A stretch of 17,830 bases of DNA, taken from positions 1 through 17,830 of the forward strand of contig NYXF01000035.1 in assembly GCA_002685455.1 (NCBI GenBank). The letters are read 5' to 3'. Positions 1 to 7,657 of the stretch are shown here, piece by piece (within the stretch, counting starts at the first letter, position 1; each line of letters starts with the position of its first letter). The position numbers were made by a program, and so were the translations under genes. The notes below the pieces were generated by a model. It was not told where the DNA came from, searched no databases, and was given only the letters and a program-made list of their open reading frames with translations. This stretch comes from Porticoccus sp. Lineage in GTDB: Bacteria > Pseudomonadota > Gammaproteobacteria > Pseudomonadales > Porticoccaceae.

Positions 1-1107
1 TATGCAGATGTGTTTCAACAAAATGTAATGGCTTCTGGCGTAGTACCTCAAATATCCATGATAATGGGGCCTTGTGCAGGAGGTGCTGTTTATTCACCTG
101 CCATTACTGATTTTATATTTATGGTTAAAGATAGTTCTTACATGTTTGTTACGGGCCCCGAAGTAGTTAAAACTGTTACACATGAGGAAATAACTGCTGA
201 AAAGCTTGGTGGTGCGATTACACATTCTACTGAATCTGGTGTTGCAGATTTAGCTTTTGAGTCAGATGTAGACGCCTTAGTTAATTTAAGAGAGTTCATT
301 TCTTTTTTACCGTCCAGTAATCAAGAAAAACCACCCTTCTTGCCAACTGATGACCCATCTGACCGAGTTGAAATTTCTCTAAATTCATTAATTCCGGATG
401 ATCCTAATAAACCTTATGATATGAAAGAGCTAATAAAAAAAGTTGCAGACGAGAGAAATTTTTTCGAGATACAACCTGGTTTCGCCTCTAACTTGATAAT
501 TGGATTTATTCGTATTGACGGCTATTCAGTCGGAGTAGTTGCTAATCAGCCTCTAGTTCTTGCAGGTTGTTTAGATATCAATGCATCAAAGAAAGGCGCA
601 CGTTTCATTCGTTTTTGTGATGCATTCAATATCCCCGTTTTAACATTTGTTGATGTCCCTGGATTTATGCCTGGTACCAGTCAAGAGTATGGAGGCATCA
701 TAAAACACGGCGCTAAACTTTTGTATGCTTATGCTGAATGTACAGTGCCAAAGGTCACAGTCATCACACGTAAAGCCTATGGTGGCGCTTATGATGTGAT
801 GTCTTCAAAACATTTAAGAGGAGATGTAAATTTCGCTTGGCCTTCTGCAGAAATTGCTGTTATGGGTCCTAAAGGAGCGGTAGAAATTATATTTAGGAGT
901 GATATTGGGGATTCAGAGAAAATTAAGGCCAGGGAAGCAGAGTACCGAAAAAAATTTGCAAATCCATACATAGCCGGTAAGCGTGGATACATAGACGATG
1001 TTATTGCACCCAGCGATACTAGAAAAAGAATATCGCGCTCATTATCGATGCTTAGCAACAAAGATATAGTAAACCCATGGCGAAAACACGGAAATATTCC
1101 GCTTTAA
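1..1107 (+). CDS. pccB: Propionyl-CoA carboxylase beta subunit (carboxyltransferase), 5' end cut by window
   Basis: This subunit transfers the carboxyl group from carboxybiotin to propionyl-CoA, giving methylmalonyl-CoA in the cytoplasm. The reading frame is open from base 1 (Tyr-Ala-Asp-Val-Phe), and the GTG at 10 is an internal valine codon rather than a start. About 368 residues are present. Family members run to roughly 510-540, so about 140-150 N-terminal residues lie upstream. Visible family landmarks are [32 protein letters not shown], the C-terminal transferase segment [14 protein letters not shown] and the YGGAYDVM stretch. It is followed after 55 bases by the biotin-carrying alpha subunit, so the two very probably form one holoenzyme. 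The propionyl rather than acetyl or methylcrotonyl specificity is inferred from sequence resemblance and from the meaB and mce neighbours. Confidence in the family is very high. Confidence 0.95.
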   Translation, partial: YADVFQQNVMASGVVPQISMIMGPCAGGAVYSPAITDFIFMVKDSSYMFVTGPEVVKTVTHEEITAEKLGGAITHSTESGVADLAFESDVDALVNLREFISFLPSSNQEKPPFLPTDDPSDRVEISLNSLIPDDPNKPYDMKELIKKVADERNFFEIQPGFASNLIIGFIRIDGYSVGVVANQPLVLAGCLDINASKKGARFIRFCDAFNIPVLTFVDVPGFMPGTSQEYGGIIKHGAKLLYAYAECTVPKVTVITRKAYGGAYDVMSSKHLRGDVNFAWPSAEIAVMGPKGAVEIIFRSDIGDSEKIKAREAEYRKKFANPYIAGKRGYIDDVIAPSDTRKRISRSLSMLSNKDIVNPWRKHGNIPL

Positions 1108-1123
1108 GGGATTGGAGTCCCTT
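1106..1123 (+). terminator. Small hairpin between pccB and pccA
   Basis: The perfect 6-bp inverted repeat AAGGGA/TCCCTT with a 6-base loop overlaps the pccB stop codon, and an interrupted T-rich stretch (GTAGTTTTTATTT) follows. It could be a weak terminator, or a processing or stabilising hairpin that sets the ratio of beta to alpha subunit transcript. The stem is short and the T-run is broken, so strong termination is doubtful. Confidence 0.35.
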
Positions 1124-1162
1124 GTAGTTTTTATTTGATTTAAATTTATTAGAAGATTAAAT

Positions 1163-3151
1163 ATGTTTAAAAAGATTCTTGTAGCAAATAGAGGCGAGAT
1201 AGCTTGCCGCATATTCAGGACAGCTAAAACCATGGGTATTAACACTGTAGCTGTCTATTCTGACGCCGATAAAGACTCACTGCATGTTCGTATGGCAGAC
1301 GAATCTTTTTATATAGGTCCGTCACCGTCAGTAGAAAGCTATTTGGTTATCGAGAAGATCTTAGATGCTTGTAAAGCTACTGGTGCTGATGCAGTTCATC
1401 CTGGATATGGATTTTTGTCTGAAAATAAAAGCTTTTGTGAAGAATTAAATGCACATGGAATTTCTTTCATAGGTCCGGAAGCTAAAGCTATAGAATCTAT
1501 GGGGGATAAAATAACCTCTAAGTTAATTGCAATGAATGCAGGAGTAAATATTGTCCCAGGATACGATGATATCGTCAAAGATTCTGATGAGGCAGTGAAA
1601 ATTGCAAAAGATATAGGGTATCCAGTAATGCTGAAAGCTTCTGCTGGTGGCGGTGGAAAAGGTATGCGTATCGCATGGAACGAAAAGGAATGCAAAGAGG
1701 GATTTGCTCGTGCGACTAATGAAGCTATTTCAAGCTTCGGTGATGGACGAATTTTCATTGAAAAATATATCCAAGACCCACGCCATATTGAAATACAAAT
1801 AATGGCGGATAGTCATGGTAATATTGTTTATTTAGGTGAACGAGAATGCTCAATTCAGCGACGTCACCAAAAAGTTATTGAAGAGGCACCTTCACCGTTT
1901 TTAAGCGAGATAGATAGAAAAAAAATGGGTCAACAAGCTGTATTATTAGCGCAAGCAGTTGACTACCAGTCAGCAGGCACCGTTGAATTTATTGTAGATT
2001 CTGAAAAGAATTTTTATTTCTTGGAAATGAATACCCGATTGCAGGTTGAGCATCCTGTTACAGAGATGGTGACTGGTTACGATATGGTTGAGCTGATGAT
2101 TAGAGTTGCCGCAGATGAAAAATTACCTTTAGCTCAAGAGAATATTCAGTTGAAAGGCTGGGCTATTGAGACACGCGTCTATGCAGAGGATCCATTTAAT
2201 AGCTTTTTGCCCTCTACAGGTAGGATGGAAAACTATATTGAGCCTAAAGGCGATGGAGTTAGAGTTGACACAGGTATCCTTGAGGGTGGAGAGGTCTCTA
2301 TATTCTATGATCCCATGATTTCAAAATTGATCACTCATGGTTCTGATAGAAACGAAGCAATTGAAAAAATGAGCAATTCATTAGACTCATACTATATTTC
2401 TGGAGTTAAAAATAACATCAGCTTTCTTAATTCCTTAATAGTCCATCCACGCTTTGTTTCTGGAAACCTCACAACAAATTTTATAAATGAAGAGTATCCA
2501 GATGGATATAGTTCTGATGTTTTATCTCAAGATGACTTAGCAGTTTTTATAGTTACTGCAGCAGTTATCTATAGAATAAGAAGCGATAGACTCGCCCTGA
2601 TCTCAGACCAACTTACTGGCCATGAATATAATCCTTTGAAGAAGCTTGCCATTATCACTGATAACGATAATCAGGAGCACCACTTATCAGTAAGTTTTTC
2701 AGGACAATCGTATAGGGTCGAACTAAATGATATATTGTACTCATTTGAGACATCATGGCGCATAGGTGAACCGTTATTAAGAGCTGATATAAACGGAAAA
2801 AAAGTTATATTACAGGTCGACCTAGTGGGTCAGTACATACACTTATTCCATCAGGGTTCAAAAAAAGAGATTCTTGTTGTTTCGCCTAGGTTTGCGGAAC
2901 TTAGCAAACATATGCTTACTAAAGAGAAACCAGATACAACCAAGCTTGTGGTTTCTCCAATGCCTGGTTTACTGGTCAAGCTATCTGTCAAAACTGGAGA
3001 TATCATTAAGGCGGGTCAAGATATAGCAGTCATTGAAGCGATGAAAATGGAAAATAACCTATGCGCAACCAATGATGGTGTAGTCTTAACTGTTCCAGTA
3101 GCCGAAGGAGAAACATTGACAGCTGGACAATTAATAGTTGAGTTTGAGTAA
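1163..3151 (+). CDS. pccA: Propionyl-CoA carboxylase alpha subunit (biotin carboxylase + biotin carrier)
   Basis: This subunit carboxylates biotin with ATP and bicarbonate and carries it to the PccB active site. The 662-residue protein has a biotin carboxylase half starting MFKKILVANRGEIA. The ATP-grasp glycine loop GGGGKG is at 162-167 and the catalytic stretch EMNTRLQVEHP at 288-298. A less conserved middle (about 450-590) is probably the BT domain that contacts the beta subunit. The C-terminal biotinyl domain holds the AMKM motif, with the biotinylated lysine at 628 (codon 3044-3046). The length matches PCC alpha (650-700), whereas acetyl-CoA carboxylase AccC is about 450 residues and lacks a carrier. 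The ATG at 1163 is the only sensible start, with a weak AGAAG upstream. 3-methylcrotonyl-CoA carboxylase alpha is the main alternative. The meaB-mce context favours PCC. Confidence 0.95.
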   Translation: MFKKILVANRGEIACRIFRTAKTMGINTVAVYSDADKDSLHVRMADESFYIGPSPSVESYLVIEKILDACKATGADAVHPGYGFLSENKSFCEELNAHGISFIGPEAKAIESMGDKITSKLIAMNAGVNIVPGYDDIVKDSDEAVKIAKDIGYPVMLKASAGGGGKGMRIAWNEKECKEGFARATNEAISSFGDGRIFIEKYIQDPRHIEIQIMADSHGNIVYLGERECSIQRRHQKVIEEAPSPFLSEIDRKKMGQQAVLLAQAVDYQSAGTVEFIVDSEKNFYFLEMNTRLQVEHPVTEMVTGYDMVELMIRVAADEKLPLAQENIQLKGWAIETRVYAEDPFNSFLPSTGRMENYIEPKGDGVRVDTGILEGGEVSIFYDPMISKLITHGSDRNEAIEKMSNSLDSYYISGVKNNISFLNSLIVHPRFVSGNLTTNFINEEYPDGYSSDVLSQDDLAVFIVTAAVIYRIRSDRLALISDQLTGHEYNPLKKLAIITDNDNQEHHLSVSFSGQSYRVELNDILYSFETSWRIGEPLLRADINGKKVILQVDLVGQYIHLFHQGSKKEILVVSPRFAELSKHMLTKEKPDTTKLVVSPMPGLLVKLSVKTGDIIKAGQDIAVIEAMKMENNLCATNDGVVLTVPVAEGETLTAGQLIVEFE

Positions 3152-3189
3152 AAAGTTGTATTTTTTTTAAGCTAAAGGGGTTAAGTATA

Positions 3190-4167
3190 TTGCAATTAAA
3201 TTGTGATGAATTAGCAAAAAATATTCGCCTTGGTGATCGACGAGCTCTCTCAAAAGGTATCACCCTAGTTGAATCAGCCCTTGCTGCCCATCAAGAGAGT
3301 GCGTCAATATTGCTTGAGTTATTGATGCCATACACAGGTCGATCTATCAGAATTGGGGTATCTGGCTCCCCCGGCGTGGGAAAATCCACATTTATTGAAT
3401 CCTTTGGTAATCATGTCATAAAAAAGGGGTATAAAGTCGCTGTGCTAGCAGTAGATCCTACATCTTCAGTAAGTGGAGGCTCTATATTAGGGGATAAGAC
3501 CCGTATGGAGACTTTATCACGTGACGTTGATGCATATATTAGACCTTCTCCTGCAGGAAAAACACTAGGAGGTGTTACTAGGAGAACACGAGAAACATTA
3601 TTGTTATGTGAAGCTGCTGGCTTCGATGTAATTTTTGTAGAAACAGTTGGAGTGGGGCAATCAGAGACGGCTGTTTCAGAGATGACAGATATGTTTTTGT
3701 TACTTATACCGCCTGGAGGTGGAGATGAACTTCAGGGAATCAAACGCGGTATTATGGAGCTAGCTGATCTAGTATTAGTAAACAAATCTGATGGGGATCA
3801 GTTGGCCGCTGCCTCAAGAACAGCCTGTGATTATCAGACGGCATTGCAGTTTTTGCATAATCGAAGTTTAAATTGGGAGGCGAAAGTGCAGACAATGTCT
3901 GCCCTTACAGGTCAAGATATTGACTCAGTATGGCAGATTATCAGTGAATACAAAGCTCTATTAAACAAAACAGGAGAAATTCATTCACGTCGAATTGAGC
4001 AATCAACTGCATGGATGTGGAGTGAAGTAGCCGACGGACTGCTGGATGAACTAAAAAAAAGTGGGTCTGTAATGAGTCTTGTAGAAAATATAGAAAAAAA
4101 AGTAAAGAAAGGTAAACTTCCCCCTACAGTCGCAGCAAGAAGGCTAATAGAAAAATTTAGGAGATAG
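3190..4167 (+). CDS. meaB: Methylmalonyl-CoA mutase-associated G-protein chaperone MeaB
   Basis: This is a P-loop GTPase of the MeaB/ArgK (human MMAA) family, which gates delivery of adenosylcobalamin to methylmalonyl-CoA mutase and protects or reactivates that enzyme. Its 325 residues are the usual length. Walker A GSPGVGKST is at about 59-67, LGDKTRM at about 100-106, RPSPAGKTLGGVTRRTRE at about 118-135, ETVGVGQSE at about 151-159, and the NKSD base-specificity motif at about 198-201. The start is TTG, supported by an AAAGGGG Shine-Dalgarno at 3174-3180 with 9-base spacing. The next methionine in frame lies well inside the protein. It sits 38 bases after pccA and 30 before mce, clearly in the same operon. 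Its presence implies that the genome encodes the B12-dependent mutase, which is not in this window. Confidence 0.95.
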   Translation: MQLNCDELAKNIRLGDRRALSKGITLVESALAAHQESASILLELLMPYTGRSIRIGVSGSPGVGKSTFIESFGNHVIKKGYKVAVLAVDPTSSVSGGSILGDKTRMETLSRDVDAYIRPSPAGKTLGGVTRRTRETLLLCEAAGFDVIFVETVGVGQSETAVSEMTDMFLLLIPPGGGDELQGIKRGIMELADLVLVNKSDGDQLAAASRTACDYQTALQFLHNRSLNWEAKVQTMSALTGQDIDSVWQIISEYKALLNKTGEIHSRRIEQSTAWMWSEVADGLLDELKKSGSVMSLVENIEKKVKKGKLPPTVAARRLIEKFRR

Positions 4168-4197
4168 TTAAAGTTAATTTAACTTACAGGATAATTC

Positions 4198-4602
4198 ATG
4201 ATCGGTGATCTTAACCATATAGCTATTGTTGTTCCAGACCTTAAAAAGGCTGTGGAAATTTATAATGTGGCGCTGGGTGCGAAAGTTTCGGGCCCTACAG
4301 ATCTGCCTGATCACGGGGTCCGTGTAATTTTCGTGGAGTTAAACAACACAAAAATAGAATTATTGCTACCAATAGGAATAAATTCTCCAGTCGCAAGTTT
4401 CCTAAAGCGCAATCCTTCTGGTGGGATACATCATATTTGCTATAGTGTTGAAGATATCCTCGATGCAAAAAATAGGTGTATTACAATGGGCCTGAGAATT
4501 ATAGGTGACGGAGAGCCTCAAATTGGAGCTCACGGAAGGCCAGTATTGTTTCTTCACCCTAAGGACTTATGTGGAACTCTTATCGAATTAGAGCAAATAT
4601 AA
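4198..4602 (+). CDS. mce: Methylmalonyl-CoA epimerase
   Basis: This enzyme interconverts the S- and R-forms of methylmalonyl-CoA, linking the carboxylase product to the mutase substrate. The 134-residue protein belongs to the vicinal-oxygen-chelate (glyoxalase-fold) superfamily and is close to the normal length. The first beta-alpha-beta module begins LNHIAIVVPDL and includes probable metal ligand His7. The second begins GGIHHICYSVED (His79 likely a ligand), and the ligand glutamate is in GTLIELEQ near the C-terminus. The ATG at 4198 follows a modest CAGGAT. It is the last gene of the pcc operon, and its stop lies 24 bases from the stop of the convergent sat gene, with no clear hairpin terminator between them. 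A generic glyoxalase is the only realistic alternative, and context makes that unlikely. Confidence 0.92.
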   Translation: MIGDLNHIAIVVPDLKKAVEIYNVALGAKVSGPTDLPDHGVRVIFVELNNTKIELLLPIGINSPVASFLKRNPSGGIHHICYSVEDILDAKNRCITMGLRIIGDGEPQIGAHGRPVLFLHPKDLCGTLIELEQI

Positions 4603-4626
4603 GTTTTTATCATTTAAATTATGTCG

Positions 4627-5820
4627 TTAGGCGTCTTCTATGCTGCGATAATAATTCATTAATATCTCAGAAACCTCTGGTCTAGAAAATTCTGGAGGCG
4701 GAGCTATTCCACTGTTCAACATCTGACGAACTTTCGTACCCGAAAGTGTTATAAAGTCTTCTTTTGAATGGCCATCTACTTCATTCATCATAACTACTTT
4801 ATTTAATTTTTTTGAGTACGCAGTATGATCTGCGGGAAAAATTTCGATATTAAGAGAGCCACTAGGAACCTTTTTCTTAAATATTTCTTGCGCATCAAAT
4901 GCGCCATAAAAATCACCTACCCCTGCGTGGTCTCTACCTATGATTAGGTGCGTAGCACCCATATTTTGTCTAAAAATAGCATGCAGAATTGCTTCTCTGG
5001 GACCGGCATATAGCATATCAAACCCATATCCATTAACCATAACTGAATTTTCGGGGAAATATAAATCAACCATTTTTCTTATACAGGCATCACGAACTGC
5101 TGCCGGAACATCACCTTTCTTCAATTTACCAAGTAGCATATGAACAATTACCCCATCCGCACCAAGTCGCTTCATAGCCATGCGACAAAGTTCCTCGTGA
5201 GCTCGATGCATTGGATTACGTGTTTGAAAAGCAACAATTTTTTTCCACCCTCTGTACTCAATTTCGTCACGGATTTGTTGTGCAGTTTTGAAGGTATCTG
5301 GATAGTCATTTCTAAAGTAACTGAAATTTAATACTTCGATTCTCCCTGAGATTAAATAGTTACCTAAATTGCAAAACGTTTTTACTCCAGGATGGTTGAT
5401 ATCAACTGTCCCAAAGGTATCTGCTGCTATGGTTTGTATTTGTTCGTCGGTGACAAGTTCAATATTTTCAATATCCATTAAAGCTATAATTGGATGATCT
5501 TTGCTATTTGGGTCTCTTAGGGCAATTCTTTCTGCCCCATTTAGGCTATTGATATCCTTAGCAAGATTTACTATAGGTGTCGGCCAGAACAATCCGTTAG
5601 CCATATGTAGATTCTTTGAAACACTGAGTGAATCTTTAAGATCCATATAACCATCAAGTGGATTAAAGTATCCTGCACCAAGCATTACTGCATTTGCAGC
5701 AGCAGATGAATTCAGGATTAATGAAGGCAGACTAAGACCCTCTTTCTCGAGTTGATTTCTATACTCATCATCAGAAACGAATAGGGAATTTAGTTTTTTT
5801 GAGCCATGAGGCTTAATCAC
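4627..5820 (-). CDS. sat: ATP sulfurylase (sulfate adenylyltransferase), Sat/Met3 type
   Basis: This enzyme interconverts ATP plus sulfate with adenosine phosphosulfate (APS) plus pyrophosphate. The 397-residue protein is the homo-oligomeric Sat type, unrelated to the CysD/CysN heterodimer. The nucleotide-binding QTRNPMHRAH is at 199-208 (the Q-x-R-N-P-x-H-x-x-H signature), YAGPREA at 271-277, GRDHAGVGDFYG at 295-306, and LSGTKVRQM near the C-terminus. It has no APS kinase domain. The start is GTG at 5820, chosen because CAGGAG (5829-5834) sits 8 bases upstream. In sulfur oxidisers this type runs in the ATP-forming direction with AprAB, and elsewhere it serves sulfate assimilation. No apr, cys or dsr gene is in the window, so the direction is undecided. 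It is transcribed alone and is divergent from the pseudoazurin gene. Confidence 0.95.
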   Translation of the reverse strand: MIKPHGSKKLNSLFVSDDEYRNQLEKEGLSLPSLILNSSAAANAVMLGAGYFNPLDGYMDLKDSLSVSKNLHMANGLFWPTPIVNLAKDINSLNGAERIALRDPNSKDHPIIALMDIENIELVTDEQIQTIAADTFGTVDINHPGVKTFCNLGNYLISGRIEVLNFSYFRNDYPDTFKTAQQIRDEIEYRGWKKIVAFQTRNPMHRAHEELCRMAMKRLGADGVIVHMLLGKLKKGDVPAAVRDACIRKMVDLYFPENSVMVNGYGFDMLYAGPREAILHAIFRQNMGATHLIIGRDHAGVGDFYGAFDAQEIFKKKVPSGSLNIEIFPADHTAYSKKLNKVVMMNEVDGHSKEDFITLSGTKVRQMLNSGIAPPPEFSRPEVSEILMNYYRSIEDA

Positions 5821-5842
5821 TTTATGTTCTCCTGAAAGTTTA

Positions 5843-5879
5843 CATTAATGCGCGTTGATAAGAAATATAGACATTAATG
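5843..5879. promoter_or_regulatory. Candidate operator: two CATTAATG palindromes in the sat upstream region
   Basis: The perfect 8-bp palindrome CATTAATG occurs at 5843-5850 and 5872-5879, each preceded by A. The copies are 29 bases apart centre to centre, close to three helical turns. They bracket the candidate sat -10 element, a typical layout for a dimeric repressor or a cooperative pair. No regulator is encoded nearby and the binding protein is unknown. The same 8-mer also occurs once across the hfq start codon (about 15755-15762), so it is not unique to this promoter. Confidence 0.3.
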
Positions 5880-5889
5880 ATTGGGTCAA
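5864..5889 (-). promoter_or_regulatory. Weak candidate sigma70 promoter for sat
   Basis: Read on the minus strand, TTGACC (5884-5889, 5 of 6 to the -35 consensus) is followed by TATATT (5864-5869, 5 of 6 to the -10). The spacer is only 14 bases, shorter than the preferred 16-18, so this is tentative or would need an activator. It would place the transcript start a few tens of bases upstream of the GTG codon. Confidence 0.25.
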
Positions 5890-6084
5890 ATTATGTAAAA
5901 TCTGAATCAGACGCAGTTTTTTAAACTTCTAAAAGCTTAATATTCAAGTGAAACGAATAATAGCTACAATTATTATCCTTTTCTACATATAAGACGAACT
6001 GTCATCCAATATAATTAAATTTTTGTAAAAATTATCTAGCATATTAAAAATTTATATAACGAATAATTTAATATAAAAACAACG

Positions 6085-6113
6085 TTCACGACTGTCGATT
6101 ATGTCGGTATAAT
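6085..6113 (+). promoter_or_regulatory. Sigma70-type promoter for the pseudoazurin gene
   Basis: TTCACG (6085-6090, 4 of 6 to the -35 consensus) and a perfect TATAAT (6108-6113) are separated by the optimal 17 bases. The predicted start near 6120 leaves a leader of about 50 bases before the ATG at 6169. This is the best-looking promoter in the window. Confidence 0.55.
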
Positions 6114-6168
6114 AAATGAATGTAATTTAAAATACTAAAAACGATTTATTAAAACCATGGAGAAGGTA

Positions 6169-6780
6169 ATGACTTTGTATAAAAAAATAATTCTTTCTAT
6201 CCCAGTAATGATATTACTTCTAATCGTATCGGGCTGCGGATCAAATGAAAAAGAATTAGTCCTTACTGCTCAGCAAGAGAAAGAGATAGCTGAGCGCCTA
6301 GCTCCCATTGGTCAGGTGGTTTTAAAAAAAGATATAGTTGACACTATATCAAATGTTGCAAGTGCCACTCCTGCACCTAAAATAGAACTTTCATCTGGCT
6401 CAGAACATATTGTTAAGATGTTAAATTCTGGAGTTGGTGGGAACATGATTTTTGAGCCTGCTGTGATAAAGGTGTCAAAAGGCGATACTATCCATTTTAA
6501 AGCTACAGATATGTCCCATAATTCAGCCTCTATGGCTGACATGATACCAAATGGTGCAACCAGCTGGTCTGGACCAATGAACGAAGATATAAGTATTAAA
6601 TTTGATACAGAGGGTGTGTATGTATACCAATGCGATCCCCATGCAATGATGGCTATGATTGGAGTTATTCAAGTTGGTGACGCGATTAATTTAAGTGAGA
6701 TTAAAGAGCTTTCAGGTGAGAAAAAATCAACTTTTATGATGAATTCAGATAGATTAGATACGTATTTATCTCAACTTTAA
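6169..6780 (+). CDS. Lipoprotein pseudoazurin (type 1 copper electron carrier)
   Basis: This is a blue-copper electron-transfer protein outside the cytoplasmic membrane. The ATG at 6169 is preferred over 6157 because GGAG (6159-6162), with 6-base spacing, overlaps the upstream ATG. From this start the protein has 203 residues. A signal peptide ends in the lipobox VSGC, so Cys23 would be lipidated. Residues 24-75 form a linker containing EIAERLAPIGQVVL. The pseudoazurin domain is about 80-170, with copper ligands His117, Cys155, His158 and Met163 (C-x2-H-x4-M), followed by the short helical tail usual in the family. Known pseudoazurins are mostly soluble periplasmic proteins feeding nitrite or nitrous oxide reductases, so a lipid anchor and a long linker are unusual. 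No redox partner is encoded nearby. It stands alone behind its own promoter, divergent from sat. Family assignment is firm, partner unknown. Confidence 0.88.
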   Translation: MTLYKKIILSIPVMILLLIVSGCGSNEKELVLTAQQEKEIAERLAPIGQVVLKKDIVDTISNVASATPAPKIELSSGSEHIVKMLNSGVGGNMIFEPAVIKVSKGDTIHFKATDMSHNSASMADMIPNGATSWSGPMNEDISIKFDTEGVYVYQCDPHAMMAMIGVIQVGDAINLSEIKELSGEKKSTFMMNSDRLDTYLSQL

Positions 6781-6835
6781 ATGAAGCCTGATGGTTATAT
6801 TTTTGAATATAATGCGCTGTGCAATTTTGCATATT

Positions 6836-7555
6836 TTATTTGATAGCTAAAAATCCTTCAAAACACAAATATTTTTGCACAGTATTTATATCAATAAAAC
6901 CTGCTCTTTTAAGCATGTCTAGATTACCTTGTGTTGAGAAGGGCTCCAAAACACCTTTGAGACTTCTAGACTTACCGATTATCTCTTCAGCTGAATAACC
7001 TTCTCTAAGCTTATAGTCATTATATAAAGAAGTGAGTATATCTTGGAATCTCGCATCAGCCCCCCGTACTTTTTCAAACAGAAATAAAGCTCCTCCCCAA
7101 TTTAATTTTTCATAAATCGAGTTCATTAAGTTCTGACGAACCTAAGTTTTAATAAACTGAGCGGTGTAGTAGCATATAATTAGATCGGCTTCGTTAATTT
7201 CTAAATTCATGACATCCTCAGCTAGGAAAGAGACATTTAGATCTTTTTCTTTGCTAAGTTTGGATTCTGCTTTTTTGATCATATCTTCTTCTATATCTAT
7301 GCCAATGAAATGAGCTTCAGGTTTATTTTGATGGTGAGCAGCTAGCCTCAATGTTAGCGTTCCTGTAGAGCATCCTATCTCATAACAGAGTGATTTTGGT
7401 TTGATAAAAAAATCACTCATATCACATATAAGGTTATGTCCTTCTTCATACAAGGGAACAGACTTAGCTATATGTTTATCAAAAGAATCCACTAGTTCTC
7501 CATTGAATTTCCAGTTTGCTCTCTCAAAGGGCAAACCCTCAACTATTTTTTTCAT
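6836..7555 (-). pseudogene. cmoA: CmoA-like (carboxy-SAM synthase family) gene split by an in-frame amber codon
   Basis: In E. coli CmoA makes carboxy-S-adenosylmethionine, used by CmoB to form cmo5U34 in tRNAs. The ATG at 7555 has GGAG (7563-7566) 7 bases upstream. A 137-residue first part carries FNGELVDSFDKHIAKSVPLY and the SAM loop YEIGCSTGTLTLRL. TAG follows at 7144-7142, and the same frame then continues VRQNLMNSIY-LNWGGALFLFEK to a natural stop at 6836. The total is 240 codons against about 247 residues in E. coli. The alignment to remembered E. coli CmoA runs across the stop with no gap, so this is a single nonsense codon and not a frameshift. An arginine matching E. coli Arg199 (KSRS) is kept. 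Options are a recent pseudogene, amber readthrough, or a sequence error. No cmoB is in the window. Another CmoA-like methyltransferase remains possible. Confidence 0.75.
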
Positions 7556-7657
7556 TCTTCAACTCCACGAGTCTAAATTTTAATCATTCAAGCAAAACAT
7601 ATATATTAACATTATATATCTAATGCTCTTTACCCATCTAAAAGTTAAAATATATAA

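Larger units (their letters stand above)
5821..6168. other. AT-rich divergent spacer between sat and the pseudoazurin gene
   Basis: This is the only gene-free stretch over 300 bases in the window. It holds the ribosome binding sites and promoters for both flanking genes, two CATTAATG palindromes near sat, and the 11-bp palindrome TCTGAATCAGA (5901-5911). It also has a 10-bp direct repeat AACGAATAAT (5952-5961 and 6058-6067, 106 bases apart) and the inverted repeat AATTTTT-GT-AAAAATT around 6015-6035. I see no convincing ORF or structured RNA. Some of the AT-rich repeats could be chance given the base composition. Confidence 0.7.

Noticed and set aside
789..1061. Antisense ORF of about 90 codons inside pccB, and similar antisense ORFs in pccA, serB, mvaB and sat
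   Set aside because: They lie opposite strongly conserved genes, have no ribosome sites or recognisable domains, and reflect codon bias of the real gene.
4166..4184. Inverted repeat AGTTAAA/TTTAACT between meaB and mce
   Set aside because: Almost all A-T pairs, no T-run after it, and it lies inside a tight operon. It is unlikely to terminate and is common by chance in AT-rich DNA.
6836..7126. The second part of the cmoA-like gene as an independent protein starting at ATG 7126
   Set aside because: It has no Shine-Dalgarno, begins in the middle of the methyltransferase fold and is in frame with the upstream half, so it is the rest of the interrupted gene.
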